Positions 50,955-59,783 of a stretch of DNA of 64,000 bases are shown in pieces (positions within the stretch are counted from its first letter, which is position 1; each line of letters begins with the position of its first letter). The notes below the pieces were generated by a model. That model was not told where the DNA came from. It saw only the letters and a list, made by a program, of their open reading frames with translations, and made no database searches. Both the position numbers and the translations under genes were made by a program. The DNA is from CAVQNQ01 sp963714205 (GTDB lineage Bacteria > Acidobacteriota > Terriglobia > Bryobacterales > Bryobacteraceae), in the NCBI GenBank assembly GCA_963714205.1, contig CAVQNQ010000005.1, positions 1 through 64,000 on the forward strand. The letters run 5' to 3'.

Positions 50955-52049
50955 ATGACGAAAATGGCTATTCAAATCTCAAGCTCCACCGATCGTGATG
51001 CGCTGATCTCCGGGCTGCGCGGGAACGCCGATCCGGCGTTTGTGGTGTATTTTGCCTCCACCTGCCATTCTCTTGCCGCGCTGAGCGCCGCAATGAAAGC
51101 GGCCTTCCCGCGCGCGGCCAGCATCGGTTGCACTACCGCGGGCGAGATTTCGTCGGGCAAGATGGCGACGTGTTCCATGGTCGGCATCGCGCTTTCTCCA
51201 GAGATTGTCAGCGCCGGCGCCACAGCGGTGCTGGAGGATCTCAAGAGTCCGTTGGCCGTCTGCGCCGCTCTGGAGAGCCTGTCCGCTCAGATCGGCCGTC
51301 CGCTTTCCGAACTCGAACCCGACACGCACGTGGGGCTGATCCTTGCCGATGGCCTGTCGGGCGCCGAGGAGACGGTCATGGAACAAATTCGCGATTTGAC
51401 CGATATACCCTTCGTCGGTGGTTCGGCCGGTGACGACTTGGCTTTTCACGCGACGCTGGTTGCCGCCAATGGCTGCGCATTTGAACATGCCGCGGTTCTC
51501 GCACTGTTGCGGTTGCCGGCCGGCTACAGGGTTATCAAGACTCAGAGCTTCCGCTCGCTGAGGAAAGTGCTGACCGCCACTGAAGTGGATGAGGCCGCTC
51601 GCACCGTGCGCCGCTTCAATGGCGTGCCCGCCGCGGAAGCGTACGCGCAGGCCCTGGAAATTGAGAGTGCCAGCGCGGCTGCACGCTTCATAAGCAACCC
51701 GGTAGGAGTATTGGTGGGCGGCGAACTGTTCGTACGCAGCCCGCAGCGCGTTCTGTCGGATGGCAGCATCGTATTTTATAGCCGGATTCGGGAAGGCACG
51801 GAGCTGGAATTGCTCGAGTCCACCGATATCATCGCAGACACAGCCAAGGCGCTGGAGGGTTCTCATCGCGCCCTGATCGTGTTTAACTGCATTTTGCGGA
51901 CGCTAAAGCTGCAGGAGGAGGGCCAGTGCGAGGCCTTCGGCGCCCTGTTCGCGAATATTCCGGCAGTGGGCTTCAGTACCTACGGCGAAGCCTGCATGGG
52001 ATACATGGGCCACATCAACCAGACTTCGACAATCCTCGCGTTCCGCTAA
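50955..52049 (+). CDS. FIST N/FIST C sensory domain protein
   Basis: A 364-residue soluble protein. The N-terminal FIST domain (about 20-210) shows SIGCTTAGEISSGK, the motif shared by FIST proteins, and FVGGSAGDDL. The FIST_C domain (about 225-350) ends VGFSTYGEACMGYMGHINQTSTILAF, a near-perfect signature. FIST domains are thought to sense small ligands such as amino acids. The protein has no output domain such as a kinase, so it may act with a partner. AAGGCCTG precedes the ATG. It is convergent with the large regulator gene, 3 nt apart. Confidence 0.9.
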   Translation: MTKMAIQISSSTDRDALISGLRGNADPAFVVYFASTCHSLAALSAAMKAAFPRAASIGCTTAGEISSGKMATCSMVGIALSPEIVSAGATAVLEDLKSPLAVCAALESLSAQIGRPLSELEPDTHVGLILADGLSGAEETVMEQIRDLTDIPFVGGSAGDDLAFHATLVAANGCAFEHAAVLALLRLPAGYRVIKTQSFRSLRKVLTATEVDEAARTVRRFNGVPAAEAYAQALEIESASAAARFISNPVGVLVGGELFVRSPQRVLSDGSIVFYSRIREGTELELLESTDIIADTAKALEGSHRALIVFNCILRTLKLQEEGQCEAFGALFANIPAVGFSTYGEACMGYMGHINQTSTILAFR

Positions 52050-52052
52050 GGG

Positions 52053-55000
52053 CTAGCGCGCGGCGTCAAACGCCTTGAGCTCTGACTCTTCAGCTTTGGA
52101 GTCGTTCAAAACTCTCCTGACCGCCGGCGATGACAGGAATATGTGCCGAAGAGGGTCTCCCGCAGCCAGGGAATTTGCCAGTCTCATGATGGTCTCGCGG
52201 CTGAGCGTTCGGTGGCGTTCCGCTGAATCTCGATCGCCTGCGCTCCGGTAGAATTCGAAGGCCGTGGCGTGAACGCGCCAGCTCGCCAGCGGCAGCTCGA
52301 AGCCTTCCATCGTCGACGAAGCCTTAGCGATGCACTCTTGCGCGCGCGGAGCGTCGCATCCGGCAATCGCGACCCGAGCATTCGCCTCCCACGCCAGTGC
52401 CTGCCACGTGCGCTCCGCGGTTGTCAGAGTAACGCTGAGAAACCGTTCAGCTTGGTGCCGGGCCCGCGCCAGATATCCCTCGGCAAGCCAAAGTTCGGTG
52501 AGGCCAGCTTCCAGGGGCATGCGCCAGTACCAGTCGTTCAAGTTACTCCGGCGAGCCATGTCGTCCCTTGCCGCGAAGAGGTACTCACGAGCACGATCGT
52601 ATTCTCCCAACGCCGCTTCCGCCGAACCTCTCAGAACCAGGGACTGCTGGAAAGGCCAGGGATACGGGGGTGGGGAGTCAGGCGCGGCGCGAAGCGTAGG
52701 ATCTCGGACCAAAGGAACCGCCGACTCGCAGATCTTCAGGACGCCGGCAAAGTCGCAGGCCTGAAGATGCAACCAGGCCCGGCAGAGTTGCAAGGTGCAC
52801 GGCCGGAAAACATGGTCTCCATTCCCGTGGGCCATCACGATCGCTTCCTCGACCTCTCGAGAAGCCTCGCCCCACTCTCCCAGGAATGTAAGATCGAAAA
52901 GATGCAACGGCTGCCAGAATCCCCACCGAAAACCGGACTGAAACGGGTGAACACCGTCGGCATCGAGCAACATCTTCACGCCATCGGCGTAGCTTCGAAG
53001 CGCCTCGCGGTACTCGGACGAACACCACTGGATGGAGCTGTAGTCGAGCAGGCGCCGTGCGATGGTGTGTGGATCGCCTAGTTTCCGGACCTCACCTATC
53101 GCATTCCGGTACTCCTGCGCGTTTTGAGGATTCCATCCACACAGCCACAAGCGGAAAGAAAGGCAGTCCGCATACGCCGCAAGATGCTTCATCGGATCGG
53201 AAGTTCGAACTACATGGAGTGCCTGTTCCAGCAGTTCGAGCCCGCGCTCGGAACTCTTCGCTGACTCGATGAATGCCCGCTCGACCAGCACACGAATCTC
53301 AACGTCGATCAGACCGTAGTGAGCCGCTCTTTCGTTCAGAGCCGCGTACGTTTCGTAGAAACGCATGTCTTTCAACGCAGCATAAATCCCAGCCAGCCTC
53401 TCCAGAATCCCGGTCTCGCTCGCGGGGCGTTCCGCATCGGGGAGCTTGCCCAGTAGCTCGAGAGCGTGCTCAAGAATCTCTGCGGCTTGCCGGGGTTCAA
53501 ACCGCCGCCCAACCGTATCCGCGGCCAGCCGCAGGTACTTAACGGCACGCTGCCAATCACCGCCCTGCTCGAAGTGGCCCGCCAATTCAGCCGCCACCTC
53601 GCTTTCCTGCTTAGTGAAAAGCTGCTCCAGACGCTCTCCGATGCGCAGGTGCAGCTTCGCCCGGCGCCCGGGCGTCTGCCGGTGGTAGAAGACCTCCCGG
53701 TACAACGCGTGTGTAAATTCGTAGCGCACCGAGACGGTCCCGTCCGGGAATTGGCGCGATCCCGCCCAGCGCACCATGTAGCGGCGCCGCGACAATTCGT
53801 CGCAAAGCTCTTCAAACTTCTCCTCGTCCAGACTCGCAGGGATGGCATTGACACTCGCCGAAAACAAAACGCCGTTGACGCTGGCCACTTCCAACGCCCG
53901 CTGCTGTTCAACGGTAAGGTGCTCGATTTGGGATTCGATCATCTGGCGTAGAGTCTCCGGCACCTCGAGATCCATTTCTTCGATGGGGACTCTGAGGCGC
54001 CACGTCCCGTTCTCGCGCGAGATCTGGCCGTGCACGGTCATGTGCTCCAGTATGGCGATCATGAACAATGGATTGCCGTCCGAGTGCCGATGGATCAACT
54101 CGGCAAAACCTCCAGGCAGGCTGCCTCCCAACGATTCCGCGCCCAGATATTCGGCTACGTCCGTTTTCGCCAGCGGCGCGAGAGTCATTTCCTGACACAG
54201 GTGATGCACCAGCAGATCCTGCTTGAGCTTCTTCAGTGGATGTTCGGGAACTACCATGTCCAGCGGCCGCTTCGTGATGATCACCATTGCCTTCGCTGTC
54301 GTCCGCTGGCGGGCCAGAGCGGAGATGAGATCGACAGTCGAAGGATCCACCCACTGCAGATCCTCGAATACCCACAGCAGGGGCGCTTCCAGGTTGAACG
54401 TGTCCAACGCCTCCCGGATCTCGCGCAGCATGCGGTCCCGGGTCGCCCCCTGAATCTCCTGCTGCAGCATCTGGCGCTGGTCGCGGTTCAGCAGCACCGG
54501 AAACTGCACCAGCCAGGTGGGCGCTTGCGCGGCCAGAATCTCAACCACTCGTTTCCCGCCCGAACCATGGCACAACTGACCTAGCGCTTCCAGCATGGGG
54601 TAATAGGCTTCCATGCCTCCATAACCCTCCACGCATTGTCCCCGTGCGATGCGAAGGGTTGGTTCCTCGGCGGCGGCCCTGCGCTGGAACTCATCAACCA
54701 GAGCGGTCTTTCCAATTCCCGGCTCCCCCGTGATGAAGACGATCTGGCGTTGGCCTTTCAATGCCTTTCCGAGGCAGGCTCGCAACTCACCAAGCTCGCG
54801 TTCTCTGCCCACCAGTCTGCTGCGATCCGGAATCGCCGGCGCCAAAGCTCCCGCAGACGCGCCCTCCCTCACCGTGGCCACGAACCGATACCCGCGCCTA
54901 GGCAGGGTCTCGATAAAAAGCGGTTTCTTCGGGTGGTCGCCGAGCGTGCCCCGGACGTCGGCGATCTGATACTTGAGGACCTCCGGTTGGACGAAGGTAT

Positions 55001-55184
55001 CGGGCCACACAGCCTCCAGAAGCTCATCCTGCGTCACCAGGCGGCCGGCGTGCTCCACAAGATAACGCAGAACCGCGAACGCTTTGGGAGTCAGCATGAC
55101 GCGTTCGTCGTCGTCCGGGGCGTGCCCGCCGCGCCAAAGGCATTGATTGGCGGTGTCCAGCCGGAATGGAGGAAATTCCTTCAT
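52053..55184 (-). CDS. Large regulator: OmpR-type winged helix, AAA ATPase and TPR-like repeats
   Basis: A 1043-residue protein from the ATG at 55184. Residues about 1-105 are a Trans_reg_C winged helix (LTPKAFAVLRYLVEHAGRLV, VLKYQIADVRGTLG, RRGYRFVA). An AAA/NACHT-like ATPase spans about 125-450, with Walker A GEPGIGKT (153-160) and a Walker B-like LLWVFEDLQWVD. The remaining 570 residues are helical repeats (TPR-like). This CadC-wing plus STAND ATPase layout is an acidobacterial speciality and senses unknown signals. A truncated, frameshifted paralogue lies directly upstream. Confidence 0.9.
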   Translation of the reverse strand: MKEFPPFRLDTANQCLWRGGHAPDDDERVMLTPKAFAVLRYLVEHAGRLVTQDELLEAVWPDTFVQPEVLKYQIADVRGTLGDHPKKPLFIETLPRRGYRFVATVREGASAGALAPAIPDRSRLVGRERELGELRACLGKALKGQRQIVFITGEPGIGKTALVDEFQRRAAAEEPTLRIARGQCVEGYGGMEAYYPMLEALGQLCHGSGGKRVVEILAAQAPTWLVQFPVLLNRDQRQMLQQEIQGATRDRMLREIREALDTFNLEAPLLWVFEDLQWVDPSTVDLISALARQRTTAKAMVIITKRPLDMVVPEHPLKKLKQDLLVHHLCQEMTLAPLAKTDVAEYLGAESLGGSLPGGFAELIHRHSDGNPLFMIAILEHMTVHGQISRENGTWRLRVPIEEMDLEVPETLRQMIESQIEHLTVEQQRALEVASVNGVLFSASVNAIPASLDEEKFEELCDELSRRRYMVRWAGSRQFPDGTVSVRYEFTHALYREVFYHRQTPGRRAKLHLRIGERLEQLFTKQESEVAAELAGHFEQGGDWQRAVKYLRLAADTVGRRFEPRQAAEILEHALELLGKLPDAERPASETGILERLAGIYAALKDMRFYETYAALNERAAHYGLIDVEIRVLVERAFIESAKSSERGLELLEQALHVVRTSDPMKHLAAYADCLSFRLWLCGWNPQNAQEYRNAIGEVRKLGDPHTIARRLLDYSSIQWCSSEYREALRSYADGVKMLLDADGVHPFQSGFRWGFWQPLHLFDLTFLGEWGEASREVEEAIVMAHGNGDHVFRPCTLQLCRAWLHLQACDFAGVLKICESAVPLVRDPTLRAAPDSPPPYPWPFQQSLVLRGSAEAALGEYDRAREYLFAARDDMARRSNLNDWYWRMPLEAGLTELWLAEGYLARARHQAERFLSVTLTTAERTWQALAWEANARVAIAGCDAPRAQECIAKASSTMEGFELPLASWRVHATAFEFYRSAGDRDSAERHRTLSRETIMRLANSLAAGDPLRHIFLSSPAVRRVLNDSKAEESELKAFDAAR

Positions 55185-55300
55185 GACCGTAGCCGTCCGC
55201 TTGCAACTAGAATATTCCTTTGTAGGCTTCGCTCTACATCGGCCGTTATCCTCCGCCTCCGCGAGTGTATTGGTCTTCACAGGCCGGGGGGGCGATTCGG

Positions 55301-56324
55301 CTATGCGGCTGTCTCCAACGGCTCCAAAGCGATTTCGCGGCACAAATGATGCATCAACAGATCCGGCTTGAGCGCCTTCATGGGATGTCCTGAAACCGCT
55401 ACGTCCGCTTGCCGGTAGGTGCCGAGGAGCATCAGTTTAGCCGGCGTCCGGCTGCGCGCAACGGCGGAGATCAGATCCAGTGTGAAGGGATCCGCCCACT
55501 GGAGGTCTTCCAACACCAGCAGCAGCGGACTTGCCGACGCCATCGTGTTCAGCGCGTCCCCGATCTCGCGCAGCATGCGTTGACGAGTGGCGCCCAGCAT
55601 TTCCTGTTGCAGTATTTCGCGGTATTCGCGCTTCAGAGCCGCGGGAAGCTGAACCAGCCAAGTGGGTGCTTCCGCAGCCAAAGTTTGAATGACCAAAGCT
55701 CCTCCGGAACCACGGCACAATTGACCCAGCGCTTCGAGCATCGGGTGGTAAGCCTCCTTGCCGCCATAACCCTCCACGCATTGTCCGCGCGCGACGCGAA
55801 TGCCCGGCACGTTCGCGGCAGCCTGATGCTGAAGTTCGTCGGCCATGGCGGCCTTGCCGATGCCCGGCTCCGTCGCAATAAACACGATCTGTCGCTCGCC
55901 TTGTAACGCCCTCCGCAGGCAATCCCACAACTCGCTCAGCACTCGATCGCTTCCTGCCAGTCCGCTGGGCTCGGGTTTCGCGGCAGCGCACTCATGGACG
56001 GCGGCGATGAACCGGTACCCGCGTCGCGGCACGGTCTCGATAAAGAGCGAATTCCTGGCGCGGTCCCCCAGCGCGCCCCGGATGTCGGGCGATCTGGTAC
56101 TTCAGGACCTCAGGCTGGACGAAGGTATCGGGCCACACCTCTTCCAGAAACTCCTCCTGGGTTATCAGGTGGCCGGCGTGCTCCACGAGGTAGCTCAGCA
56201 CGGCAAACGCCTTCGGAGTCAGGGATATGCGCTCGTCGTCCCACGCGTTCTCGCGGCGCCACAGGCACTGGTCTGTGGGATCCAGGCGGAATGGCGGAAA
56301 CTCCTTCGTACTTGCACTTGTCAT
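55301..56324 (-). pseudogene. Truncated, frameshifted copy of the winged-helix/AAA regulator
   Basis: From the ATG at 56324 the first frame gives KEFPPFRLDPTDQCLWRREN and KAFAVLSYLVEHAGHLITQE, paralogous to the start of the intact gene. An extra G in the GGG run at 56087-56089 shifts the frame. The other frame goes on with MPRRGYRFIAAVHE and the ATPase region with Walker A TEPGIGKA, where the P-loop Thr has become Ala. The copy stops at about ALEPLETAA, one third of the full length, with no TPR region. It looks like a partial tandem duplication that has decayed. Confidence 0.85.
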
Positions 56325-56536
56325 ACGAGGGTGGCGCGCGGGGTCGTCTCGACTGCGCGTGGAAACCCAAGTGAAAACCAAGAAGGGAATGGCTCATTGC
56401 TGCGCTCATGGGTGCCGGTTCCTTTCGTTCTCTCTGGCTGATTGTGGAGCCAGTTCCGCTGGCAGCCAACCCTAATTGGGAGTGCGGCTGGTCCCCTGAA
56501 TCGTGATGGGTAACGACAGTCCTTTCGGGGGGTAAA

Positions 56537-56932
56537 TCAGCGCCCCCGAATGCGATCCGGAATGTCGAGCCGTTTCCGCCCGAAGAGGCGAGAGTCAATT
56601 GACCAGGCACCGGGCCCCAACATCGCCAGGCCAGCGCCCATAGCCGCCAACAGAAGGTGAATCGACGGATCGCGGGTCGCCAGGGCGGCGATCGAGAGCT
56701 CCAGGATCGCCACGGCCGCCCCGGCGATTGGCGTCCACAAGCCAATGAGCAGAAGGATTCCTGTAACAACTGCGATTACGTCCGATGCCACCGTGATGAG
56801 CCCCCCAACTGCCTCCCCTGACAGGCCCGAAACTCCGCAGTGTATTAACGCGATGCCGGTGCCGACCCGCAGGCACAAAAGGCCTAATCCGGGCGAACCG
56901 TCCGGAAACGTTGAGAATAGAGGCCGCAACAT
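56537..56932 (-). CDS. DoxX-family membrane protein
   Basis: A 131-residue protein from the ATG at 56932, with four membrane helices: LCLRVGTGIALIHCGVSGL, ASDVIAVVTGILLLIGLW, AVAILELSIAALA, and LLAAMGAGLAMLGPGAWSID. The segment GLWTPIAGAAVAI is typical of DoxX/quinol-oxidase-subunit-like proteins. Its function in this form is unknown. Its first bases overlap, on the other strand, a TonB-receptor relic. The Shine-Dalgarno is weak. Confidence 0.8.
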   Translation of the reverse strand: MLRPLFSTFPDGSPGLGLLCLRVGTGIALIHCGVSGLSGEAVGGLITVASDVIAVVTGILLLIGLWTPIAGAAVAILELSIAALATRDPSIHLLLAAMGAGLAMLGPGAWSIDSRLFGRKRLDIPDRIRGR

Positions 56933-57156
56933 TCTGGACGCTCTCGGGCTGCGCGATGTGGATCTCGCGCTGGCCTGGACATTCCGCTTCACCGAAAGAG
57001 TGCATCTGCAGTTCCGCGGCGAAGCGAGTAACGCTTTCAACATCGTCAGTCTGGGTACACCGGGCACGACGGTATCGGCTCCTTCGAGTTTCGGCATCAT
57101 CCGCAGCGCGCAGCCCATGCGACAGGTTCAGCTCGGTTCGCGCCTGCTGTTTTTAG
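56895..57156 (+). pseudogene. C-terminal relic of an Oar-like TonB-dependent receptor
   Basis: The plus strand encodes RGRNILDALGLRDVDLALAW, TFRFTERVHLQFRGEASNAFN and FGIIRSAQPMRQVQLGSRLLF, the last beta-strands of acidobacterial CarboxypepD_reg/TonB receptors, including the typical terminal Phe (LLF). No upstream plug or barrel is present, and the frame lacks a start. The relic shares about 40 bp with the DoxX gene on the opposite strand. Confidence 0.8.
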
Positions 57157-57213
57157 CGGAGCACGCGGTCTTGCCGCCGTGGTCCCTCGTAGCGCCCCCC
57201 GCTGCAACCCTTC

Positions 57214-57271
57214 CTTCCACCAAAACCTGACCGCAACCTCACGACTGCCATTCTGACTTCCCGTAATCTCA
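57214..57271 (+). repeat. 58-bp dispersed element, copy 2
   Basis: It aligns without gaps to copy 1 (18437-18494) at 48 of 58 positions, with TTCCACCAAAACCTGA and CTCACGACTG exact. It lies just after the TonB relic and 21 bp upstream of the HdeD gene start. Confidence 0.65.
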
Positions 57272-57292
57272 GGATCAGGAGAAAGAAAGACA

Positions 57293-57877
57293 ATGGCACA
57301 TACCACTCACAATCCGCTCATCGCGGGCTTGGACGAAATTCGCAGCTCCTGGGGCTGGTTCCTGGCCCTCGGGATCTTGCTCGTTGCCCTGGGCGTGGCC
57401 TGTATCGTTTATAACGTAACCGCCACGGTCACAACCGTGTTGGTCTTCGGCTGGCTGCTTCTGATCAGCGGAGTCTTCGCCCTGGTTCAGGCTTTCACAA
57501 TCGGCACCTGGGGCGGATTCTTCCTGTACCTGCTCGGCGCGCTCCTTCGGGGATTCACCGGGTATTTGCTCGTTCGCTACCCGGTTATCGGAGCCGAGAG
57601 CCTCACTCTGTTGCTCGGTTCGTTCTTCATCGTGGGCGGACTGTTCCGCGCCATCGGTTCCGGAATGGCACAGTTCCCCAACTGGGGCTGGGCTGTCTTC
57701 TCCGGGATCGTCTCGGTGGCGTTGGGGGTCATGGTGCTTTGGCAGATGCCGATTACGGGCCTTTGGTTTATCGGATTCGCCATCGGCGTCGACCTCATCG
57801 TAGACGGCATCGCGGTGTCTAGCTTCGCCTCCGCGATCCACCACTTGCCCAAAGGGACCGTTTTCGAAGCCGCGTAA
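57293..57877 (+). CDS. HdeD-family membrane protein
   Basis: A 194-residue protein with six predicted membrane helices in pairs (WFLALGILLVALGVACIVY, TVLVFGWLLLISGVFALVQA, GFFLYLLGALLRGFTGYLL and so on). The alternation of short loops and Gly-rich helices matches the HdeD/DUF308 family linked to acid resistance in enterics. Its function in other bacteria is uncertain. AGGAG precedes the ATG by 12 bases. It is followed after 37 nt by the DUF1269 coiled-coil gene, so these may form one stress operon. Confidence 0.88.
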   Translation: MAHTTHNPLIAGLDEIRSSWGWFLALGILLVALGVACIVYNVTATVTTVLVFGWLLLISGVFALVQAFTIGTWGGFFLYLLGALLRGFTGYLLVRYPVIGAESLTLLLGSFFIVGGLFRAIGSGMAQFPNWGWAVFSGIVSVALGVMVLWQMPITGLWFIGFAIGVDLIVDGIAVSSFASAIHHLPKGTVFEAA

Positions 57878-57914
57878 ACCTTGGCGGAAAATTTCAGCAG
57901 AAAGAGGCATTTCA

Positions 57915-58727
57915 ATGGAAAAAATGCTGGTCGTAGTCTTTAACGACGAACCGAAAACCTATGAGGGATCGCATGCCCTCAAGCAACTCGATACGGAAGG
58001 TAGCATCGCGATTCACGCGGAATCCGTGATCAAGAAAAACGCCGATGGCACCATCACAGTCAAGCAGTCGGAAGAGGACTTCCCCATTCGCACCATCGGC
58101 GGAACGGCGATTGGCAGCCTGATCGGCCTGCTCGAGGGACCGGTCGGCGTGGCTGTCGGCGCCACGGCCGGCTTGCTGGCGGGCAGCATCGGAGACTTGC
58201 ACGTGGCGGGAGTAGATGCGGAATTCGTCGACGAGGTGGCCGCCACGCTGACACCCGGCAAGTGCGCGGTGATCGCCGATGTCAGCGAGGAGTGGATTAC
58301 TCCCGTGGATACCAGGATGGAAGCCTTGGGCGGAACCGTGTTTCGCAAAGCCAGAAAGCTGGTCGAGGACGACGAACGGGCTAGAGACGTCGCCGAGCTT
58401 CGCCAGGAAATCGATCAGTTGAAGGCCGAGCAAGCTCTCGCCCGGGGCGAACGCAAGGCTAAGATCCAGGCCAGAATCGACAAGCTCAATGGCGAGCTTC
58501 AAGCCAAGTTGGACCAGGCCAAGCAGAGGGGGGAGCAAATCAAGAGCGAGACCGATGCCAAAGTGCAGGCCCTCCAGAAAAAGGCCGAGAAGACGCAGGG
58601 CGAGATCAAGGCCACCTTCGATGCGCGCGTGAAGCACATCCGCGACGAGTACGAACAGTCGCAGACCAAGCTGAAGCACTTGCTCGCCGGGCACTTGAAG
58701 GAAGCGGCTGCGCGGCTGGAAAAGTAA
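57915..58727 (+). CDS. DUF1269 protein with coiled-coil tail, paralogue of 27630-28394
   Basis: A 270-residue protein. The N-terminal DUF1269 domain (MEKMLVVVFNDEPKTYEGSHAL) has a glycine-rich hydrophobic hairpin (TAIGSLIGLLEGPVGVAVGA). Residues about 155-260 form a long charged coiled coil (KAEQALARGERKAKIQARID). The architecture matches the protein at 27630-28394, which points to duplication within the genome. Function unknown. It sits between HdeD and a second DUF1269 gene. Confidence 0.87.
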   Translation: MEKMLVVVFNDEPKTYEGSHALKQLDTEGSIAIHAESVIKKNADGTITVKQSEEDFPIRTIGGTAIGSLIGLLEGPVGVAVGATAGLLAGSIGDLHVAGVDAEFVDEVAATLTPGKCAVIADVSEEWITPVDTRMEALGGTVFRKARKLVEDDERARDVAELRQEIDQLKAEQALARGERKAKIQARIDKLNGELQAKLDQAKQRGEQIKSETDAKVQALQKKAEKTQGEIKATFDARVKHIRDEYEQSQTKLKHLLAGHLKEAAARLEK

Positions 58728-58844
58728 GAACGCTGCGCGCGTCAGCCTGAACGAGATGCGAGTGCCGCGGGACGCACGCCCGGACGTCTGTCCTTCGCGG
58801 GGAGTTTTCCGTAAATGAAACCAATATAAGGAAGGAATTTACCA

Positions 58845-59423
58845 ATGTCACAACTGATTGTGGTTGGATTCAAACAGGATATGTATCGGGCTTCGGAGGT
58901 CCTCAACAAGCTCACTGCCATGGACGATGACTGGGTGGTCGATCTTCGCGACGGCGTGGCCGTATATCGAGACTATAGCGGCAAGCTGAGAGTGGATCAG
59001 AGCTACCAGATGACCACCGGCCAGGGAGCCGGGTGGGGTGCCTTCTGGGGCGCCTTGATTGGAGCGCTGATTGCGATTCCGTTCACCGGCGGGGCCAGCG
59101 GCGCGGTCCTCGCGGGCACGCTGGCCGCCGGCGCCCTGGGCGGCGGCGCCATCGGCGCGACGGGCGGTGCGCTCGACGCCAATTGGTGGAAGGACGAGTT
59201 CGGCATCCCGGACGCCTTCGTAAAGGGCACCGGAGCCATGGTCCAACCTGGCGACTCCGCGATCCTCGCCATGCTGCGCACGGTAGACCCGGTCAAGGTG
59301 GCTGAGCAGTTCCGCGGTTACGGCGGCACAGTTCTTCAAACGACGCTCAGCAAGGAGCAGTCCGCCAAGGTGCAGGCCGTTCTGGACGGCAGCGACCGGC
59401 GCTTCTTCGCCAAGGCGAGCTAG
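58845..59423 (+). CDS. DUF1269 protein, compact form
   Basis: A 192-residue protein opening MSQLIVVGFKQDMYRASEVL, the DUF1269 start. The core is a Gly/Ala-rich hydrophobic hairpin (about 62-105: WGAFWGALIGALIAIPFTGG, then AGALGGGAIGATGGAL), followed by a soluble C-terminal part. It lacks the coiled-coil tail of its neighbours. AAGGAAGG precedes the ATG. Function unknown, although such genes recur next to stress loci. Confidence 0.87.
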   Translation: MSQLIVVGFKQDMYRASEVLNKLTAMDDDWVVDLRDGVAVYRDYSGKLRVDQSYQMTTGQGAGWGAFWGALIGALIAIPFTGGASGAVLAGTLAAGALGGGAIGATGGALDANWWKDEFGIPDAFVKGTGAMVQPGDSAILAMLRTVDPVKVAEQFRGYGGTVLQTTLSKEQSAKVQAVLDGSDRRFFAKAS

Positions 59424-59450
59424 CATTTCTGTCGCCGGTGAGATCAGGAA

Positions 59451-59783
59451 GTGCCTGGCGATATCCATGCCGCAAGCGGTGGCTCCGGAGGGGGAGACAA
59501 GGTTGCCATCCACGGCCGGATCACCATCGCAACCTCGGGCGAGATGCGCAAAATGCTGTCTGACGCCTTGCGTGCAAAGCCGGCCAACCTGTCCGTCGAT
59601 TTGTCGGATGTCTCGTACATCGACACCTCCGGATTAGCCACGCTGGTGGAAGCGCTCCGGATTGCGCGCAAGCAAGGCACGCGGCTGATCCTGGAGGGGG
59701 TCCACGATCAGCCGCGCTCTCTATTCGAGATTGCGCATCTTGATCGCCTGTTCGACATGGCTGGACAGGAGGCAAGCACGTGA
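59451..59783 (+). CDS. STAS-domain protein (MlaB-like), first gene of the Mla operon
   Basis: A 110-residue STAS domain from GTG 59451. The central VDLSDVSYIDTSGLATLVEAL carries the Asp-x-Ser-Gly motif used by anti-anti-sigma factors and by MlaB. Ser is present in the TSG position. The gene's stop overlaps the start of the MlaE gene (GTGA), so it belongs to the lipid-transport operon. MlaB binds the MlaF ATPase and stabilises the inner-membrane complex. It is far likelier to be the MlaB part here than a sigma regulator. Confidence 0.87.
   Translation: MPGDIHAASGGSGGGDKVAIHGRITIATSGEMRKMLSDALRAKPANLSVDLSDVSYIDTSGLATLVEALRIARKQGTRLILEGVHDQPRSLFEIAHLDRLFDMAGQEAST

Noticed and set aside
59451..59783. 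STAS protein as an anti-anti-sigma factor
   Set aside because: It overlaps mlaE and precedes mlaF, so it is better explained as the MlaB part.
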